The position numbers and the translations under genes are program-made. From the IMG/VR virus record IMGVR_UViG_3300007512_001547, positions 1 through 64,000 of that record: 64,000 nt of DNA, one strand, 5' to 3'. Below, piece after piece: positions 33,050 to 40,890 of this stretch (positions within the stretch are counted from its first letter, which is position 1; every line of letters starts with the position of its first letter). The stretch comes from a virus. The notes beneath the pieces were generated by a model, which searched no databases, had not been told where the DNA came from, and worked only from the letters and a program-made list of their open reading frames with translations.

Positions 33050-33092
33050 TCTTATAACTTCTAATAGCAGATTACTTACAATTCACAACACG

Positions 33093-33113
33093 TAAATAAA
33101 TTTGGTCGGGAGA
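33093..33113 (+). promoter_or_regulatory. Late-type promoter with Shine-Dalgarno
   Basis: CGTAAATAAAT with TAAATA at 33093-33098, then GGGAGAG near 33108, before ATG 33119 (20 nt from the element). Confidence 0.55.
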
Positions 33114-33118
33114 GAAAA

Positions 33119-33370
33119 ATGAATTTCATAATGGTAATAATAATATGTCTTGGTGCGAATTGCCAAGCAATTTGGGACAAGCAACAATATTCAACTATTA
33201 ACGATTGCCTTGTGGCATCAGGACCTGTTAAAGAATATATGATGCAGGTTTATCCAACTTCGGCTGGCCAAATATACTGCATGGACGAACAACAATTTAA
33301 AAATTACCAAGAATATATAGAAAATGGTGGTAAACCTACCATAGAAGAATATAACAAACCATCATCTTAA
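33119..33370 (+). CDS. Small exported cysteine-containing protein (83 aa)
   Basis: An N-terminal hydrophobic stretch (FIMVIIICLGANC) is followed by a conserved-looking core with Cys near residues 30 and 58 (TINDCLVASG, AGQIYCMDEQ) that may form a disulfide. Similar small proteins occur in marine T4-like phages. Function unknown; periplasmic location inferred. Confidence 0.75.
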   Translation: MNFIMVIIICLGANCQAIWDKQQYSTINDCLVASGPVKEYMMQVYPTSAGQIYCMDEQQFKNYQEYIENGGKPTIEEYNKPSS

Positions 33371-33399
33371 TTGACAGATTTTGGTTTTCGCAGTAAAAT
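33371..33399 (+). promoter_or_regulatory. Consensus promoter before DUF2061 gene
   Basis: TTGACA (33371-33376), 17-nt spacer, TAAAAT (33394-33399), then 5 nt to ATG 33405. Predicted leaderless. Confidence 0.75.
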
Positions 33400-33404
33400 A
33401 AACT

Positions 33405-33728
33405 ATGGAAAGTAAAATCAGAAGAAGTCTGGTTAAAACCTTGACTTGGAGAATCCTTGCGACTACTGATACATTTTTAATCAGTTGGATAATTACAGGT
33501 TACTTAACACTAGCCGGTGCCATTGCAGGTATTGAGGTAATAACAAAAATGTTTTTATATTATGCTCACGAAAGAGGTTGGAGCAAAATTAAATGGGGTT
33601 ACATAGGACCTGAGGAACACACTCATATATTTCCTTTTGCAGAAGATTGGAAACCTATAAAATACGATTTTAGAGATAAAAATACTCATATAAAATATGA
33701 TTTTAGAGATAAAAAAAACGATGAGTAA
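33405..33728 (+). CDS. DUF2061 membrane protein
   Basis: Small inner-membrane protein of the DUF2061 family: RRSLVKTLTWRILATTDTFLISWIITG and GIEVITKMFLYYAHERGW are hallmarks, giving two membrane helices. 107 residues. The C-terminal tail (IKYDFRDKNTH then IKYDFRDKKND) comes from a 33-bp in-frame duplication. Function of the family is unknown. Confidence 0.88.
   Translation: MESKIRRSLVKTLTWRILATTDTFLISWIITGYLTLAGAIAGIEVITKMFLYYAHERGWSKIKWGYIGPEEHTHIFPFAEDWKPIKYDFRDKNTHIKYDFRDKKNDE
33656..33716 (+). repeat. 33-bp in-frame tandem duplication
   Basis: The unit starting at 33656 is repeated from 33689, nearly identical for 28 nt, adding 11 residues to the DUF2061 protein tail. The near identity suggests a recent event. 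Confidence 0.85.
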
Positions 33729-33891
33729 CTATATTAAAAGTTTAGCAAGTTTTTTATTCAATAAAATGAATAATTATCAAAATGATAACAAAGTAAGAAA
33801 AGAAAAACCAATGCTTTGGCCTTCTGGAATATATTTCACAGAAAAAAATATAGAAAATTGGATAAAAGAACACGATAAAAAAAATGACTAA
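33721..33891 (+). CDS. Hypothetical protein (56 aa)
   Basis: Starts at MSNYIKSLAS, inside the last codons of the DUF2061 gene; an upstream ATG at 33697 would give 8 extra residues from the duplicated region and is less likely. Basic, with a WPSGIYFTEKNIENWIKEH helix at the end. No family recognised. Confidence 0.6.
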   Translation: MSNYIKSLASFLFNKMNNYQNDNKVRKEKPMLWPSGIYFTEKNIENWIKEHDKKND

Positions 33892-34075
33892 ATGTTGGGA
33901 ATTTAAATTGAAACTAGAAAAGAAAACTATTAAAACTTTTGTTTATAGTAATGATGGAAAAGATATTGAATTAAGATTTCCTAATAACAAGGTTACTAAT
34001 ATAAAAGAGATTGACGATCCATTAAAAGATGTTTCTTGGACTGGGTGGAAACCAAAGAAAAAGGAATACACATGA
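33884..34075 (+). CDS. Hypothetical protein (63 aa)
   Basis: Small basic protein of predicted beta strands (CWEFKLKLEK, KTFVYSNDG, DIELRFPN) ending VSWTGWKPKKKEYT. Overlaps both neighbours (8 nt upstream, ATGA downstream). Unrecognised. Confidence 0.6.
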   Translation: MTKCWEFKLKLEKKTIKTFVYSNDGKDIELRFPNNKVTNIKEIDDPLKDVSWTGWKPKKKEYT

Positions 34076-34605
34076 TCCACGCAATGATAGACTTAGAAAC
34101 GTTAAGCACAAATCCTGATGCAGTAATTTTAACTGTTGGTGGTGTTAAATTTGATCCATGCACTCACGCAGAACCATCACAAGGAATGTATTTTAGAGTT
34201 GACGTAGATTCACAAACTGCAAAAGGCAGAGAAGTAATGCAAGAAACATTAGACTGGTGGAGTACGCAACCAAAAGAAATATCCGATGAAGCACTAGGTG
34301 ACAAAGATAGAATTAGTTTAGAAGAAATGATTAAAACTATTAACAAATGGTCTGTTGGCGTTGATGTATTTTGGTGTCAAGGCCCATTATTTGATTATGC
34401 TATACTACAAAATTTATATAAACAATTAGGTCATCCAGTTCCATGGCAATACTGGCAAATACGAGATTCGCGAACTTTGTTTAGTCTAGTACCACGTGAT
34501 TTAAATGAAAAGAGAACTGGACTACACAACGCATTAGAAGATTGTTACTTTCAAGCAAAGAAAGTACAAAAAGTATATAAACAATTAGGAATTAAAAATG
34601 TATAA
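34072..34605 (+). CDS. DnaQ-like 3'-5' exonuclease (DexA/Rv2179c-like)
   Basis: RNase H-fold exonuclease. Exo I is DLETLST with catalytic Asp and Glu at the N-terminus, and Exo III is HNALEDCYFQ with His and Asp near the C-terminus. 177 residues, in the size range of T4 DexA-like and Rv2179c-like enzymes. I place the start at the ATG giving MIHAMIDLETL, which overlaps the previous stop as ATGA; an ATG 36 nt earlier exists but would add residues not usual for the fold. Acts on DNA or RNA 3' ends. Confidence 0.88.
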   Translation: MIHAMIDLETLSTNPDAVILTVGGVKFDPCTHAEPSQGMYFRVDVDSQTAKGREVMQETLDWWSTQPKEISDEALGDKDRISLEEMIKTINKWSVGVDVFWCQGPLFDYAILQNLYKQLGHPVPWQYWQIRDSRTLFSLVPRDLNEKRTGLHNALEDCYFQAKKVQKVYKQLGIKNV

Positions 34606-34918
34606 ACCTCTTCCAGATGGAATTACAATTAAATATTCTAAAATACAAGGCTTAGGTTTATATGCTACAAAAGATTTTCCAAAAGATACAGTATTTGGAA
34701 TTGTACATATTAAAAATAAAAATTTTCCACATGGTCATATAAGAACAGCTTTAGGTGCATTTTATAATCATTCAGAAAACCCAAATTGTAAAACATATCA
34801 AGGATTTTGGCATCAATTGCCAGTAGTATATCTTATGTCAATTAAAGACATTAAAGCAAATGATGAATTAGTTGCCAAATATACATTATACATGGATTTT
34901 GATGACGACGGAAATTAA
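34598..34918 (+). CDS. SET-domain protein (probable lysine methyltransferase)
   Basis: Compact SET fold of 106 residues: SKIQGLGLYATKDF (cofactor loop), AFYNHSENPNC (the pseudoknot NHS..NC motif) and the ELVAKYTLYM close with the catalytic Tyr. No pre- or post-SET zinc regions. Substrate unknown; a host or phage protein lysine is likely. Overlaps both neighbours. Confidence 0.85.
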   Translation: MYKPLPDGITIKYSKIQGLGLYATKDFPKDTVFGIVHIKNKNFPHGHIRTALGAFYNHSENPNCKTYQGFWHQLPVVYLMSIKDIKANDELVAKYTLYMDFDDDGN

Positions 34919-35273
34919 TTGGTATTCTATTGAGGATTTATACACAATAGAAAAATATAAAATACGACACAATAAAAATCCAGTTACTAAATGGATCAAA
35001 TTACCTTGTGTGTATAAAATAAAAATTAATAATAAAATTGTACACGTAGGGAGATCAGACACTTGTAAAAAACATGGTGGTGCTGAAAAAGTAAGAAAGG
35101 CGTTGGTTAACCTATTAAATGTTTTAGGACACAATCCAAGTGTTACAAAAACCAAATATTGGGGAAAAATTAGATTGCAACATAAACCAAATTCTAGTAA
35201 TATTAAAATAGGAATCATAAAAACTAATGCCATCAAAAAAACCTACATACAAGAAACCCAGAGAAGTAATTGA
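34902..35273 (+). CDS. Possible GIY-YIG-like protein
   Basis: 123 residues, very basic. The segment PCVYKIKINNKIVHVGRS resembles the GIY and YIG strands of GIY-YIG nucleases (here VYK and HVG), but the downstream catalytic Arg and Glu cannot be placed confidently. Start chosen at MTTEINW, within the SET gene; an ATG at 34872 is possible. May be a small nuclease or a degenerate copy. Confidence 0.5.
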   Translation: MTTEINWYSIEDLYTIEKYKIRHNKNPVTKWIKLPCVYKIKINNKIVHVGRSDTCKKHGGAEKVRKALVNLLNVLGHNPSVTKTKYWGKIRLQHKPNSSNIKIGIIKTNAIKKTYIQETQRSN

Positions 35274-35640
35274 ATACTACGAAGAATGTACTTGGCTTAA
35301 TCCAACGAACGTACCACCAATGTTTCAAAATGAGAAAGTTTCTGTATTTTACGACAAATATCCTGTTGTAAAAGGACATTTATTGTTTGTTCCAAAAAAA
35401 AATGATATTGAACACGTAGGTGAAGCATACAAACTTGCTTTTTATTGTGGGGAACAATGGATTAAAGAAAAGAAAATGGATGGTTTTAATATTGGACAAA
35501 ATATAGGTAAGGCGGCGGGTCAATCTATTATGTGGCCACACGTACATTTTATTCCTAGACGCAATGGAGACTGTGATAAAAATACAAATAACGGAATTAG
35601 ACTATCTCATCCTAAAGGTGACCACAAGGAATATTATTAA
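35227..35640 (+). CDS. HIT-family nucleotide hydrolase
   Basis: HIT proteins cleave nucleotide phosphoanhydride or phosphoramidate bonds. The 137-residue product has the fold's strands (VFYDKYPVVKGHLLFVPK) and the motif GQSIMWPHVHFIPR. The usual H-x-H-x-H has Trp at the first position, while the middle (catalytic) and last His remain. This is a variant pattern, so activity is probable. Overlaps the previous gene by 47 nt. Confidence 0.85.
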   Translation: MPSKKPTYKKPREVIEYYEECTWLNPTNVPPMFQNEKVSVFYDKYPVVKGHLLFVPKKNDIEHVGEAYKLAFYCGEQWIKEKKMDGFNIGQNIGKAAGQSIMWPHVHFIPRRNGDCDKNTNNGIRLSHPKGDHKEYY

Positions 35641-35873
35641 TGGCAATTTATATTTCACCAGATGGAGGAGAAACTGTGTACAGACAAAAAAAAGATGGTA
35701 CTCGAGGCAAACTTGTTTCACAATCACAGTATGCTAAAGATATAGAAAAAGAAATCGACGAAGCAGAAATGGTTGGCAGAGAAGCAATCAAACTAAGACG
35801 TAAGTATCCTACCCTACAAAAAGCATGGGATAGATATGTTACCATATGGCATTTAATTAACGATAATGAGTAG
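35640..35873 (+). CDS. Conserved phage-type hypothetical protein (77 aa)
   Basis: Begins MAIYISPDGGETVY, a start I associate with small proteins of marine T4-like phages. The rest is a charged helix bundle. Starts on the last base of the HIT stop. Function unknown. Confidence 0.7.
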   Translation: MAIYISPDGGETVYRQKKDGTRGKLVSQSQYAKDIEKEIDEAEMVGREAIKLRRKYPTLQKAWDRYVTIWHLINDNE

Positions 35874-35883
35874 TAATACACAT

Positions 35884-35934
35884 ATGCCCAAAAACAATTT
35901 TACCATGCGTATACGTGGCTCTATGTGCGTTTAA
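35884..35934 (+). CDS. Possible 16-residue peptide
   Basis: ATG at 35884 preceded by TAATACACAT, similar to the TAAATACACATATG starts elsewhere, opens a 16-codon frame (MPKNNFTMRIRGSMCV). Too short to trust; it may simply be spacer before the next late promoter. Confidence 0.2.
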   Translation: MPKNNFTMRIRGSMCV

Positions 35935-35942
35935 AGGGGTAT

Positions 35943-35948
35943 TAAATA
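35943..35948 (+). promoter_or_regulatory. Late-type promoter element
   Basis: ATTAAATAGTAGT; TAAATA ends 5 nt before ATG 35954 and decides that start over an upstream in-frame ATG at 35915. Confidence 0.6.
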
Positions 35949-35953
35949 GTAGT

Positions 35954-36586
35954 ATGACCAAGTATGTTTCTATAATAGGCAATGGTGAATCACGAAGAGG
36001 ATTTGATATAAGTCCTTTAAAAGACTTCTCAACTGTGGTTGGCTGTAATGCTTTATACAGAGATTATATGCTTGAATATGTTGTATGTTGCGATAAACAT
36101 ATGTGCCAAGAGGCCGCAAATACAGTCAGTAAAAATACAAATATTTTTACCAGAGATAGATGGTTTAAACAATTTCAATTTTGGCCAAATGTAAAAAGAT
36201 TACCAGAATTACCTTACGAAGGAGACAAAAGACAAGACGATCCTTTTCATTGGGGGACTGGACCTTATGCAGGAGTGTTAGCATTAACTTTTAAACCAAA
36301 AGCAATTTTCATGTTAGGGTTTGATCTCTACGACCGAAATAAAAAAATTAATAATATGTACACAGGTTCACATGGATACACTTATATTAAAAGACCTGTA
36401 GATCCATCTTATTGGATATATCAATTTGATAAATTAATGAAATTATCACCTGACGTACGATGGATTGTGGTAAATGAAGAAAATTGGAAAATGCCAAAGG
36501 AATGGAAAGCACATAAAAACGTTTTCCAAGAATCATATGAAGGCATGGCTAAATTTATTAATAAGCAGTTGACAAAATCTAAATAA
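35954..36586 (+). CDS. GNGESR protein 1, GT42 sialyltransferase-like fold
   Basis: 210 residues. Opens with a strand and glycine loop G9-N-G-E-S-R14, then VVGCNALYRDY and later WGTGPYAGVLALTFKPKAIFMLGFDLY. The order (GNGxS loop, xxxCN, TSG-like helix, then GxDxY) is that of GT42 enzymes such as Campylobacter CstII. A paralogue lies at 40120. It could place a nonulosonic or other acidic sugar on a host or phage glycan. The match is by eye, so the fold is likely but donor and activity are open. Confidence 0.6.
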   Translation: MTKYVSIIGNGESRRGFDISPLKDFSTVVGCNALYRDYMLEYVVCCDKHMCQEAANTVSKNTNIFTRDRWFKQFQFWPNVKRLPELPYEGDKRQDDPFHWGTGPYAGVLALTFKPKAIFMLGFDLYDRNKKINNMYTGSHGYTYIKRPVDPSYWIYQFDKLMKLSPDVRWIVVNEENWKMPKEWKAHKNVFQESYEGMAKFINKQLTKSK

Positions 36587-36596
36587 CGTTTATACT
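36569..36596 (+). promoter_or_regulatory. Consensus promoter before Sm-like gene
   Basis: TTGACA (36569-36574), 16-nt spacer, TATACT (36591-36596), then 6 nt to ATG 36603. Predicted leaderless. Confidence 0.75.
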
Positions 36597-36602
36597 AATA
36601 CT

Positions 36603-36908
36603 ATGTTTAATAATTTTAAAGAAGGAAATCTTGTTACTTTAAAACTTACATCAGGTGAAGAAGTAATTGCAAAATTTAAATTACTTAATGATGATTATAT
36701 TAGCATTGAGAAAGCACTAGTATTAATGCAAGGACCACAAGGATTGGCATTTGGAACATTTTTTTCAACTGCTGAACAAACAGAACCTATTAATATTGCT
36801 AAAGATAAAGTTACATCTATTGCAAACATTAATGATAAAATTAAAACAGAATATGAAAGAATATTTTCTACAGTGAAAATGCCTGACAAACCAAAAATTA
36901 TAGTATAA
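36603..36908 (+). CDS. Sm-like (Hfq/LSm-fold) small protein
   Basis: 101 residues. The N-terminal part reads as an Sm1-like strand set (GNLVTLKLTSGEEVIAKFKLLNDDYISIEKALVL) with a following Sm2-like segment. Such proteins bind RNA as rings; here only fold-level similarity can be claimed. Driven by a consensus early-type promoter and followed by a TAATG-coupled gene. RNA regulation in early infection is a reasonable guess. Confidence 0.6.
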   Translation: MFNNFKEGNLVTLKLTSGEEVIAKFKLLNDDYISIEKALVLMQGPQGLAFGTFFSTAEQTEPINIAKDKVTSIANINDKIKTEYERIFSTVKMPDKPKIIV

Positions 36909-37165
36909 TGACACATTTTGACAAACATAGTAAAAGTATTAAAGCATTACTTGATGTTACAGAAGCGATGCTTCATGCAATGGAAAAACACGATGTTGAC
37001 CCTGAATCTGTTGCAAACAGACCTGAATTTTCTGTATTAATTCACTTCTTAAAATCTATTCTAGATGGTGAATTAAATATACCAAACGAACTTACTGACA
37101 GCATACGAAACAAATCTGAAGAATTAGGACTTGATTTTGAAAAATTTAAAAGGAGATTACACTAA
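36908..37165 (+). CDS. Hypothetical protein (85 aa)
   Basis: Helical protein with no recognised motif (ALLDVTEAMLHAMEKH, VLIHFLKSILDGE). Coupled by TAATG to both neighbours, so made with the Sm-like protein and QueD. Confidence 0.65.
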   Translation: MTHFDKHSKSIKALLDVTEAMLHAMEKHDVDPESVANRPEFSVLIHFLKSILDGELNIPNELTDSIRNKSEELGLDFEKFKRRLH

Positions 37166-37665
37166 TGGCTGACGATTATGATAATGTAACAGAAGAATGT
37201 TTTACATCAACAAAAAGTTTTTGGAACTTTCCTTGTGCTCATAGACAATATAGACACGATGGCAATTGCCATTTAATTCATGGATACAGCAGAAGTTTTC
37301 ACTTTGTATTTGGTTGTAAAAGTTTTACTAAAGAAGGTTTTGTAGTTGATTATGGCGATCTAAAAGATGTAAAAGCACATTTAGATCATATGTATGACCA
37401 TACATTGGTGCTTGATGAAGAAGATCCATATATGGATACTTTTAAAAAATTAGAACAAGCAGGTGTATGCAGAATTAGAACTCATCCCATGGGGCCTGGC
37501 ATGGAAGGTACCGCACATTATCTTTGTGAATGGGCAGACAAACTTTTACGTGAAAAATCTCGTGGACGTGCTTGGGTTATTAGTGTTGAGGCTAGAGAGA
37601 ATGACAAAAATAGCTCAATCTATACAAACCCAAATGCAGGATTCAAGGGATGGACAAACACATAA
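37165..37665 (+). CDS. queD: 6-carboxytetrahydropterin synthase-like protein QueD
   Basis: T-fold enzyme of the 7-deazaguanine (queuosine/preQ0) route. Zinc ligands lie in CAHRQ and CHLIHGYS, then VVDYGDLKDVK and the catalytic region DHTLVLDEED and THPMGPGMEGTA follow. 166 residues, slightly longer than cellular QueD. Common in marine T4-like phages, where products can serve tRNA or DNA modification. No QueC, QueE or QueF is in the window. Confidence 0.92.
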   Translation: MADDYDNVTEECFTSTKSFWNFPCAHRQYRHDGNCHLIHGYSRSFHFVFGCKSFTKEGFVVDYGDLKDVKAHLDHMYDHTLVLDEEDPYMDTFKKLEQAGVCRIRTHPMGPGMEGTAHYLCEWADKLLREKSRGRAWVISVEARENDKNSSIYTNPNAGFKGWTNT

Positions 37666-38792
37666 CAGATAATTTCCTATATGAAAACATTGTTATTCGA
37701 CTTAACAATAAACAGTTAAGAATAAACATCTACGATACACCATTAGGCAAAAGATGGTTAGAAGCATTAAGAGATAATCTAAAACAAAAAAGAATATTAG
37801 AAAAAAACTTCTGCTTTTTAGGCTGGGCAGATTCCAAAAGAGATTTAACTTATCTTTGCGAAGAATTAAACAAAAATATAGCACAAATTAATTCATTTAA
37901 TTTTAACCCACCATATCCTAAATTAAAAACTTTCACAAACGAAGATTTTCAATATTCGGATAAGTTACCAATTGGCTACATGATAGATAATGATCCAATG
38001 AAAACTCCAGGTTTAAGATTAAAACACGATGCTTGTAATTTATTACATCGTTACTTTGAAGAACTACAAGGTACTGCTTGGAACCTTTCAACATGGTACA
38101 AACAAGCAGACAATGATACAAAATATGCAATAAGACAATTAAATATTTTATGTCACGAAATAGAAAGTTGGGTTCATGCCTATAGAAAAAGTAAGATCGA
38201 ACCTGAATGGATGAGATGCAGTCAAATTACAACTTTTTTAAATGCACCAAGATATGATTTACATGAAGAAGATTATGAATTATTCAAACAAAACAGATAT
38301 GATAGAGAATTAGGGGGAGTATATCTACATTGGAGTCAGGTAGGAAAAACACTTTACGAAGTTTGGAGAGATGAAGATGCACCAGAAATGGATGAAACAA
38401 CCTGTTCTGCTATAAATCACCAAAAATATTATAGTGGAGAGTTTGATATTGATTGGGGACAAACAATTACTGAAGATACTTTTGATTGGAAAAAAGGAGA
38501 GATGGACAATTATAAAAATTGGTTAAAAGAAAATAATTACGATTGGGGAGATCCCAAATTATCACTTGGCTATATTAAATTAGGACAGGTAGATATGAAA
38601 CTGGCATTTCAAAATAAACCTTTTCTGGAAGTTTACAAACAAATGAAAAATAATTTAAATATAAAAAGTATCCATATCATTGGTTCATATACGACAGAAT
38701 GTGAATATCCATACACACTAGATAATGACGATTGGAAACAAAGACAAATGGAAGGATTAAAACGAGGTTATGAATCATATAGTATGCGTTAA
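37650..38792 (+). CDS. Hypothetical protein (380 aa)
   Basis: Not recognised. Soluble, Trp- and Asp-rich, with LRLKHDACNLLHRYFEELQGTAWNLS and a calcium-free acidic DIDWGQTITEDTFDW stretch. The N-terminal IVIRLNNKQLRINIYD strands suggest a beta start. Overlaps queD by 16 nt and the glycosyltransferase by 23 nt. May belong with the sugar genes downstream. Confidence 0.7.
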   Translation: MDKHITDNFLYENIVIRLNNKQLRINIYDTPLGKRWLEALRDNLKQKRILEKNFCFLGWADSKRDLTYLCEELNKNIAQINSFNFNPPYPKLKTFTNEDFQYSDKLPIGYMIDNDPMKTPGLRLKHDACNLLHRYFEELQGTAWNLSTWYKQADNDTKYAIRQLNILCHEIESWVHAYRKSKIEPEWMRCSQITTFLNAPRYDLHEEDYELFKQNRYDRELGGVYLHWSQVGKTLYEVWRDEDAPEMDETTCSAINHQKYYSGEFDIDWGQTITEDTFDWKKGEMDNYKNWLKENNYDWGDPKLSLGYIKLGQVDMKLAFQNKPFLEVYKQMKNNLNIKSIHIIGSYTTECEYPYTLDNDDWKQRQMEGLKRGYESYSMR

Positions 38793-39465
38793 ATGGGGTA
38801 ACAAATACATTTCACAATATGTAAATGTACTTTATAATATGGTTAAAAGGAATACTACCGTGCCTTTTGAATTTCACTGTATTACTGACGATATCAAAGG
38901 ATTAGATCCACATATCAAAACAATAAAACTGCCAAATGACCCATGGATTAAAACATGGTGGAGTAAGTTATGGATGTTTGGTGGACATTTTCCATTACAA
39001 GGCAATATATTATATTTTGATTTAGATGTAATTGTTTTTAAAAATATTGACGAATTATTCAATTATAATCCAGACAAGTTTATGATTATTAGAGATTTCA
39101 ATAGATGTAGAATTAAAGATTGGAAATTATGCAATTCAAGTGTAATGAGATGGAAAACAGGTACTGTAAATTACCTATGGGATGACTTCGTTTCTAAACC
39201 TAATGTAGTAATGGGAGACAACCATGGAGATCAAGATTGGATTACTAAAAGAGCAAAACAAGATACAAACCACTGGCCAGATGATTGGATACGTTCTTAT
39301 AAATGGGAAATGATTGGTTACAAAGACACAAAAGCAAGACGTGGACCAAAACTTATATTTGACCGACCTCCAAAAATTATAGAAGCAAACAAAGTAGCAG
39401 TTTTTCATGGTGAACCTAAACCGTTTAACTGTGGAGATGCTTTTGTTGAGGAAAATTGGAAATGA
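38770..39465 (+). CDS. Glycosyltransferase family 8-like protein
   Basis: 231 residues with a GT-A fold pattern: IVCVKWGNKYISQYVNVL, HCITDD, and the metal-binding D-x-D in LYFDLDVIVFKNIDEL, then DQDWITKR and VAVFHGEPKPF near the end. This order fits GT8-like retaining transferases. Donor and acceptor unknown. With two GNGESR proteins nearby it suggests phage-driven glycan changes. The end overlaps the next start as ATGA. Confidence 0.78.
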   Translation: MNHIVCVKWGNKYISQYVNVLYNMVKRNTTVPFEFHCITDDIKGLDPHIKTIKLPNDPWIKTWWSKLWMFGGHFPLQGNILYFDLDVIVFKNIDELFNYNPDKFMIIRDFNRCRIKDWKLCNSSVMRWKTGTVNYLWDDFVSKPNVVMGDNHGDQDWITKRAKQDTNHWPDDWIRSYKWEMIGYKDTKARRGPKLIFDRPPKIIEANKVAVFHGEPKPFNCGDAFVEENWK

Positions 39466-39776
39466 AAAAGTTTGGTAAAGTAAAAATAGCAAGTATGAAA
39501 CCATTAGAGGAGATTCCTGACGACTGTGGTTATGAAAAAAGATTCAAATACGATATTGATATGCAATCAAATGGCATAATGGGTGAATGTATAGAATGGT
39601 GTCAAATTAATTGTAAAAAGAAATGGGGTTGGTGGTTTGAGGGGCCTGATTTAACTAATCCCTATAATCATAATTGGGAAAATCAAAACAGTTATATGAG
39701 TTTTGAAAATAAAAGAGAAGCTATGGCATTCTTTTTGGCCATCGGAATACAAAATATGGGAGATACAAACAAATAA
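39462..39776 (+). CDS. Hypothetical protein (104 aa)
   Basis: Start taken at MKKFGKVK because it forms the ATGA overlap with the glycosyltransferase; an ATG 6 nt earlier is possible. Trp-rich core (KKKWGWWFEGPDL) and three Cys. Similar proteins occur in marine phages; function unknown. Its stop is part of the next late promoter. Confidence 0.65.
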   Translation: MKKFGKVKIASMKPLEEIPDDCGYEKRFKYDIDMQSNGIMGECIEWCQINCKKKWGWWFEGPDLTNPYNHNWENQNSYMSFENKREAMAFFLAIGIQNMGDTNK

Positions 39777-39779
39777 ATA
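39774..39779 (+). promoter_or_regulatory. Late-type promoter element before iscA-like gene
   Basis: AAATAAATATT; TAAATA ends 5 nt before ATG 39785, no Shine-Dalgarno. Confidence 0.6.
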
Positions 39780-39784
39780 TTAAT

Positions 39785-40120
39785 ATGAAATGGTTTGATA
39801 TAACAGATTCAGCAAAAGCACAAATGGAAAAATTGCTTTCTAAAAATCCTGGCAAGTATGCTGTAAGTTTGGCAGTATTAGGAGGAGGATGTGCAGGTTT
39901 CAAATACGATTGGGGATTTATTGATTCTAAAGATAAAGTAGGCTCCGAAGACATCACTGAAGATTGGGGTACTGGTCGTTTTGTTGTTGATGAAACTTCT
40001 ATGCTCTATATTGCAGGCACAAAAATTGATTGGATAGAAGAAACATTTGGTTCTCAATTTGAAATTGTCAATCCAAACAGTTCAAGCTCTTGTGGATGTG
40101 GAGAAAGTTTTGGTGTCTAA
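39785..40120 (+). CDS. A-type Fe-S carrier protein (IscA/SufA/ErpA)
   Basis: Carries and delivers Fe-S clusters. All three family cysteines are present: C36 (GGGCAGFKY), C103 and C105 (SSSCGCGESF). 111 residues, standard length. A-type carriers are frequent in marine T4-like phages. Here it has its own late promoter, apart from the suf run with the consensus promoter, so delivery may be timed for virion proteins or late enzymes. Stop overlaps the next start as TAATG. Confidence 0.95.
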   Translation: MKWFDITDSAKAQMEKLLSKNPGKYAVSLAVLGGGCAGFKYDWGFIDSKDKVGSEDITEDWGTGRFVVDETSMLYIAGTKIDWIEETFGSQFEIVNPNSSSSCGCGESFGV

Positions 40121-40890
40121 TGGACACAGCATTCATAATAGGTAATGGCGAGTCAAGAAATATATTTCCAATAAAAGATTTAAAAAATAAAGGCATAATA
40201 TATGGTTGTAATGCCATATACAGAGACTATCCTGAACTATGTGATCATATTGTAGCAGTTAATCCACCAATGTATGAAGAATTAAAACAATGGTATGATG
40301 AAACAAATCCTAATCTAAAAATACACGGACTTGATGACATATCCAAATGGAATTATCTATGCGATGGAGACTCACAAGCCAATTTCTCTCCAAATGCAGG
40401 TATACCAATAGGTTTAAAACTTTATAGAGTTTGGCGAGGAGGTGACATTAAAAAAGGTAATGAAATTAGAACAATTGATTTTACTGAATCAAAAGGATCT
40501 GGTACTTCAGCAATATTACTAGCCGTAGAATCAGGTATTAAAAATATAGTAATATTGGCGTTTGACATACTAGGTTCAAGACAATGGGAATTTAGCAAAA
40601 GAGGAGAACATAGCAGAGAACAAAATAATATGTACAAAAATACAACAAATTATCCTTCAAGAATCAACATGAAAGCCTATCTCAAATATGAATGGCTATT
40701 TCAATTAAGACAAACATTCCGTAAACATCCAAATACAAATTTTTATTTTATTAATCGTAGAGAATACCTAGATGGTAATCATTTTTTAAGATCTTACTTT
40801 GATCAACCTAATATTAAAGTTGGAATTTATGCAGATTTAAGACGTTGGGTAGACGGAGATCGTGATAAAATTAATTGGCGGAAATTATAA
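40120..40890 (+). CDS. GNGESR protein 2, GT42-like fold
   Basis: 256 residues. FIIGNGESR, IIYGCNAIYRDY and GTSAILLAVESGIKNIVILAFDIL repeat the pattern of the 35954 protein, with an insertion of about 40 residues in the middle. Start chosen at MDTAFIIGNG, which overlaps the iscA stop; an ATG 30 nt upstream is in frame but would lengthen beyond the paralogue. Same cautious GT42-like assignment. Its end overlaps the minus-strand gene by 6 nt. Confidence 0.6.
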   Translation: MDTAFIIGNGESRNIFPIKDLKNKGIIYGCNAIYRDYPELCDHIVAVNPPMYEELKQWYDETNPNLKIHGLDDISKWNYLCDGDSQANFSPNAGIPIGLKLYRVWRGGDIKKGNEIRTIDFTESKGSGTSAILLAVESGIKNIVILAFDILGSRQWEFSKRGEHSREQNNMYKNTTNYPSRINMKAYLKYEWLFQLRQTFRKHPNTNFYFINRREYLDGNHFLRSYFDQPNIKVGIYADLRRWVDGDRDKINWRKL

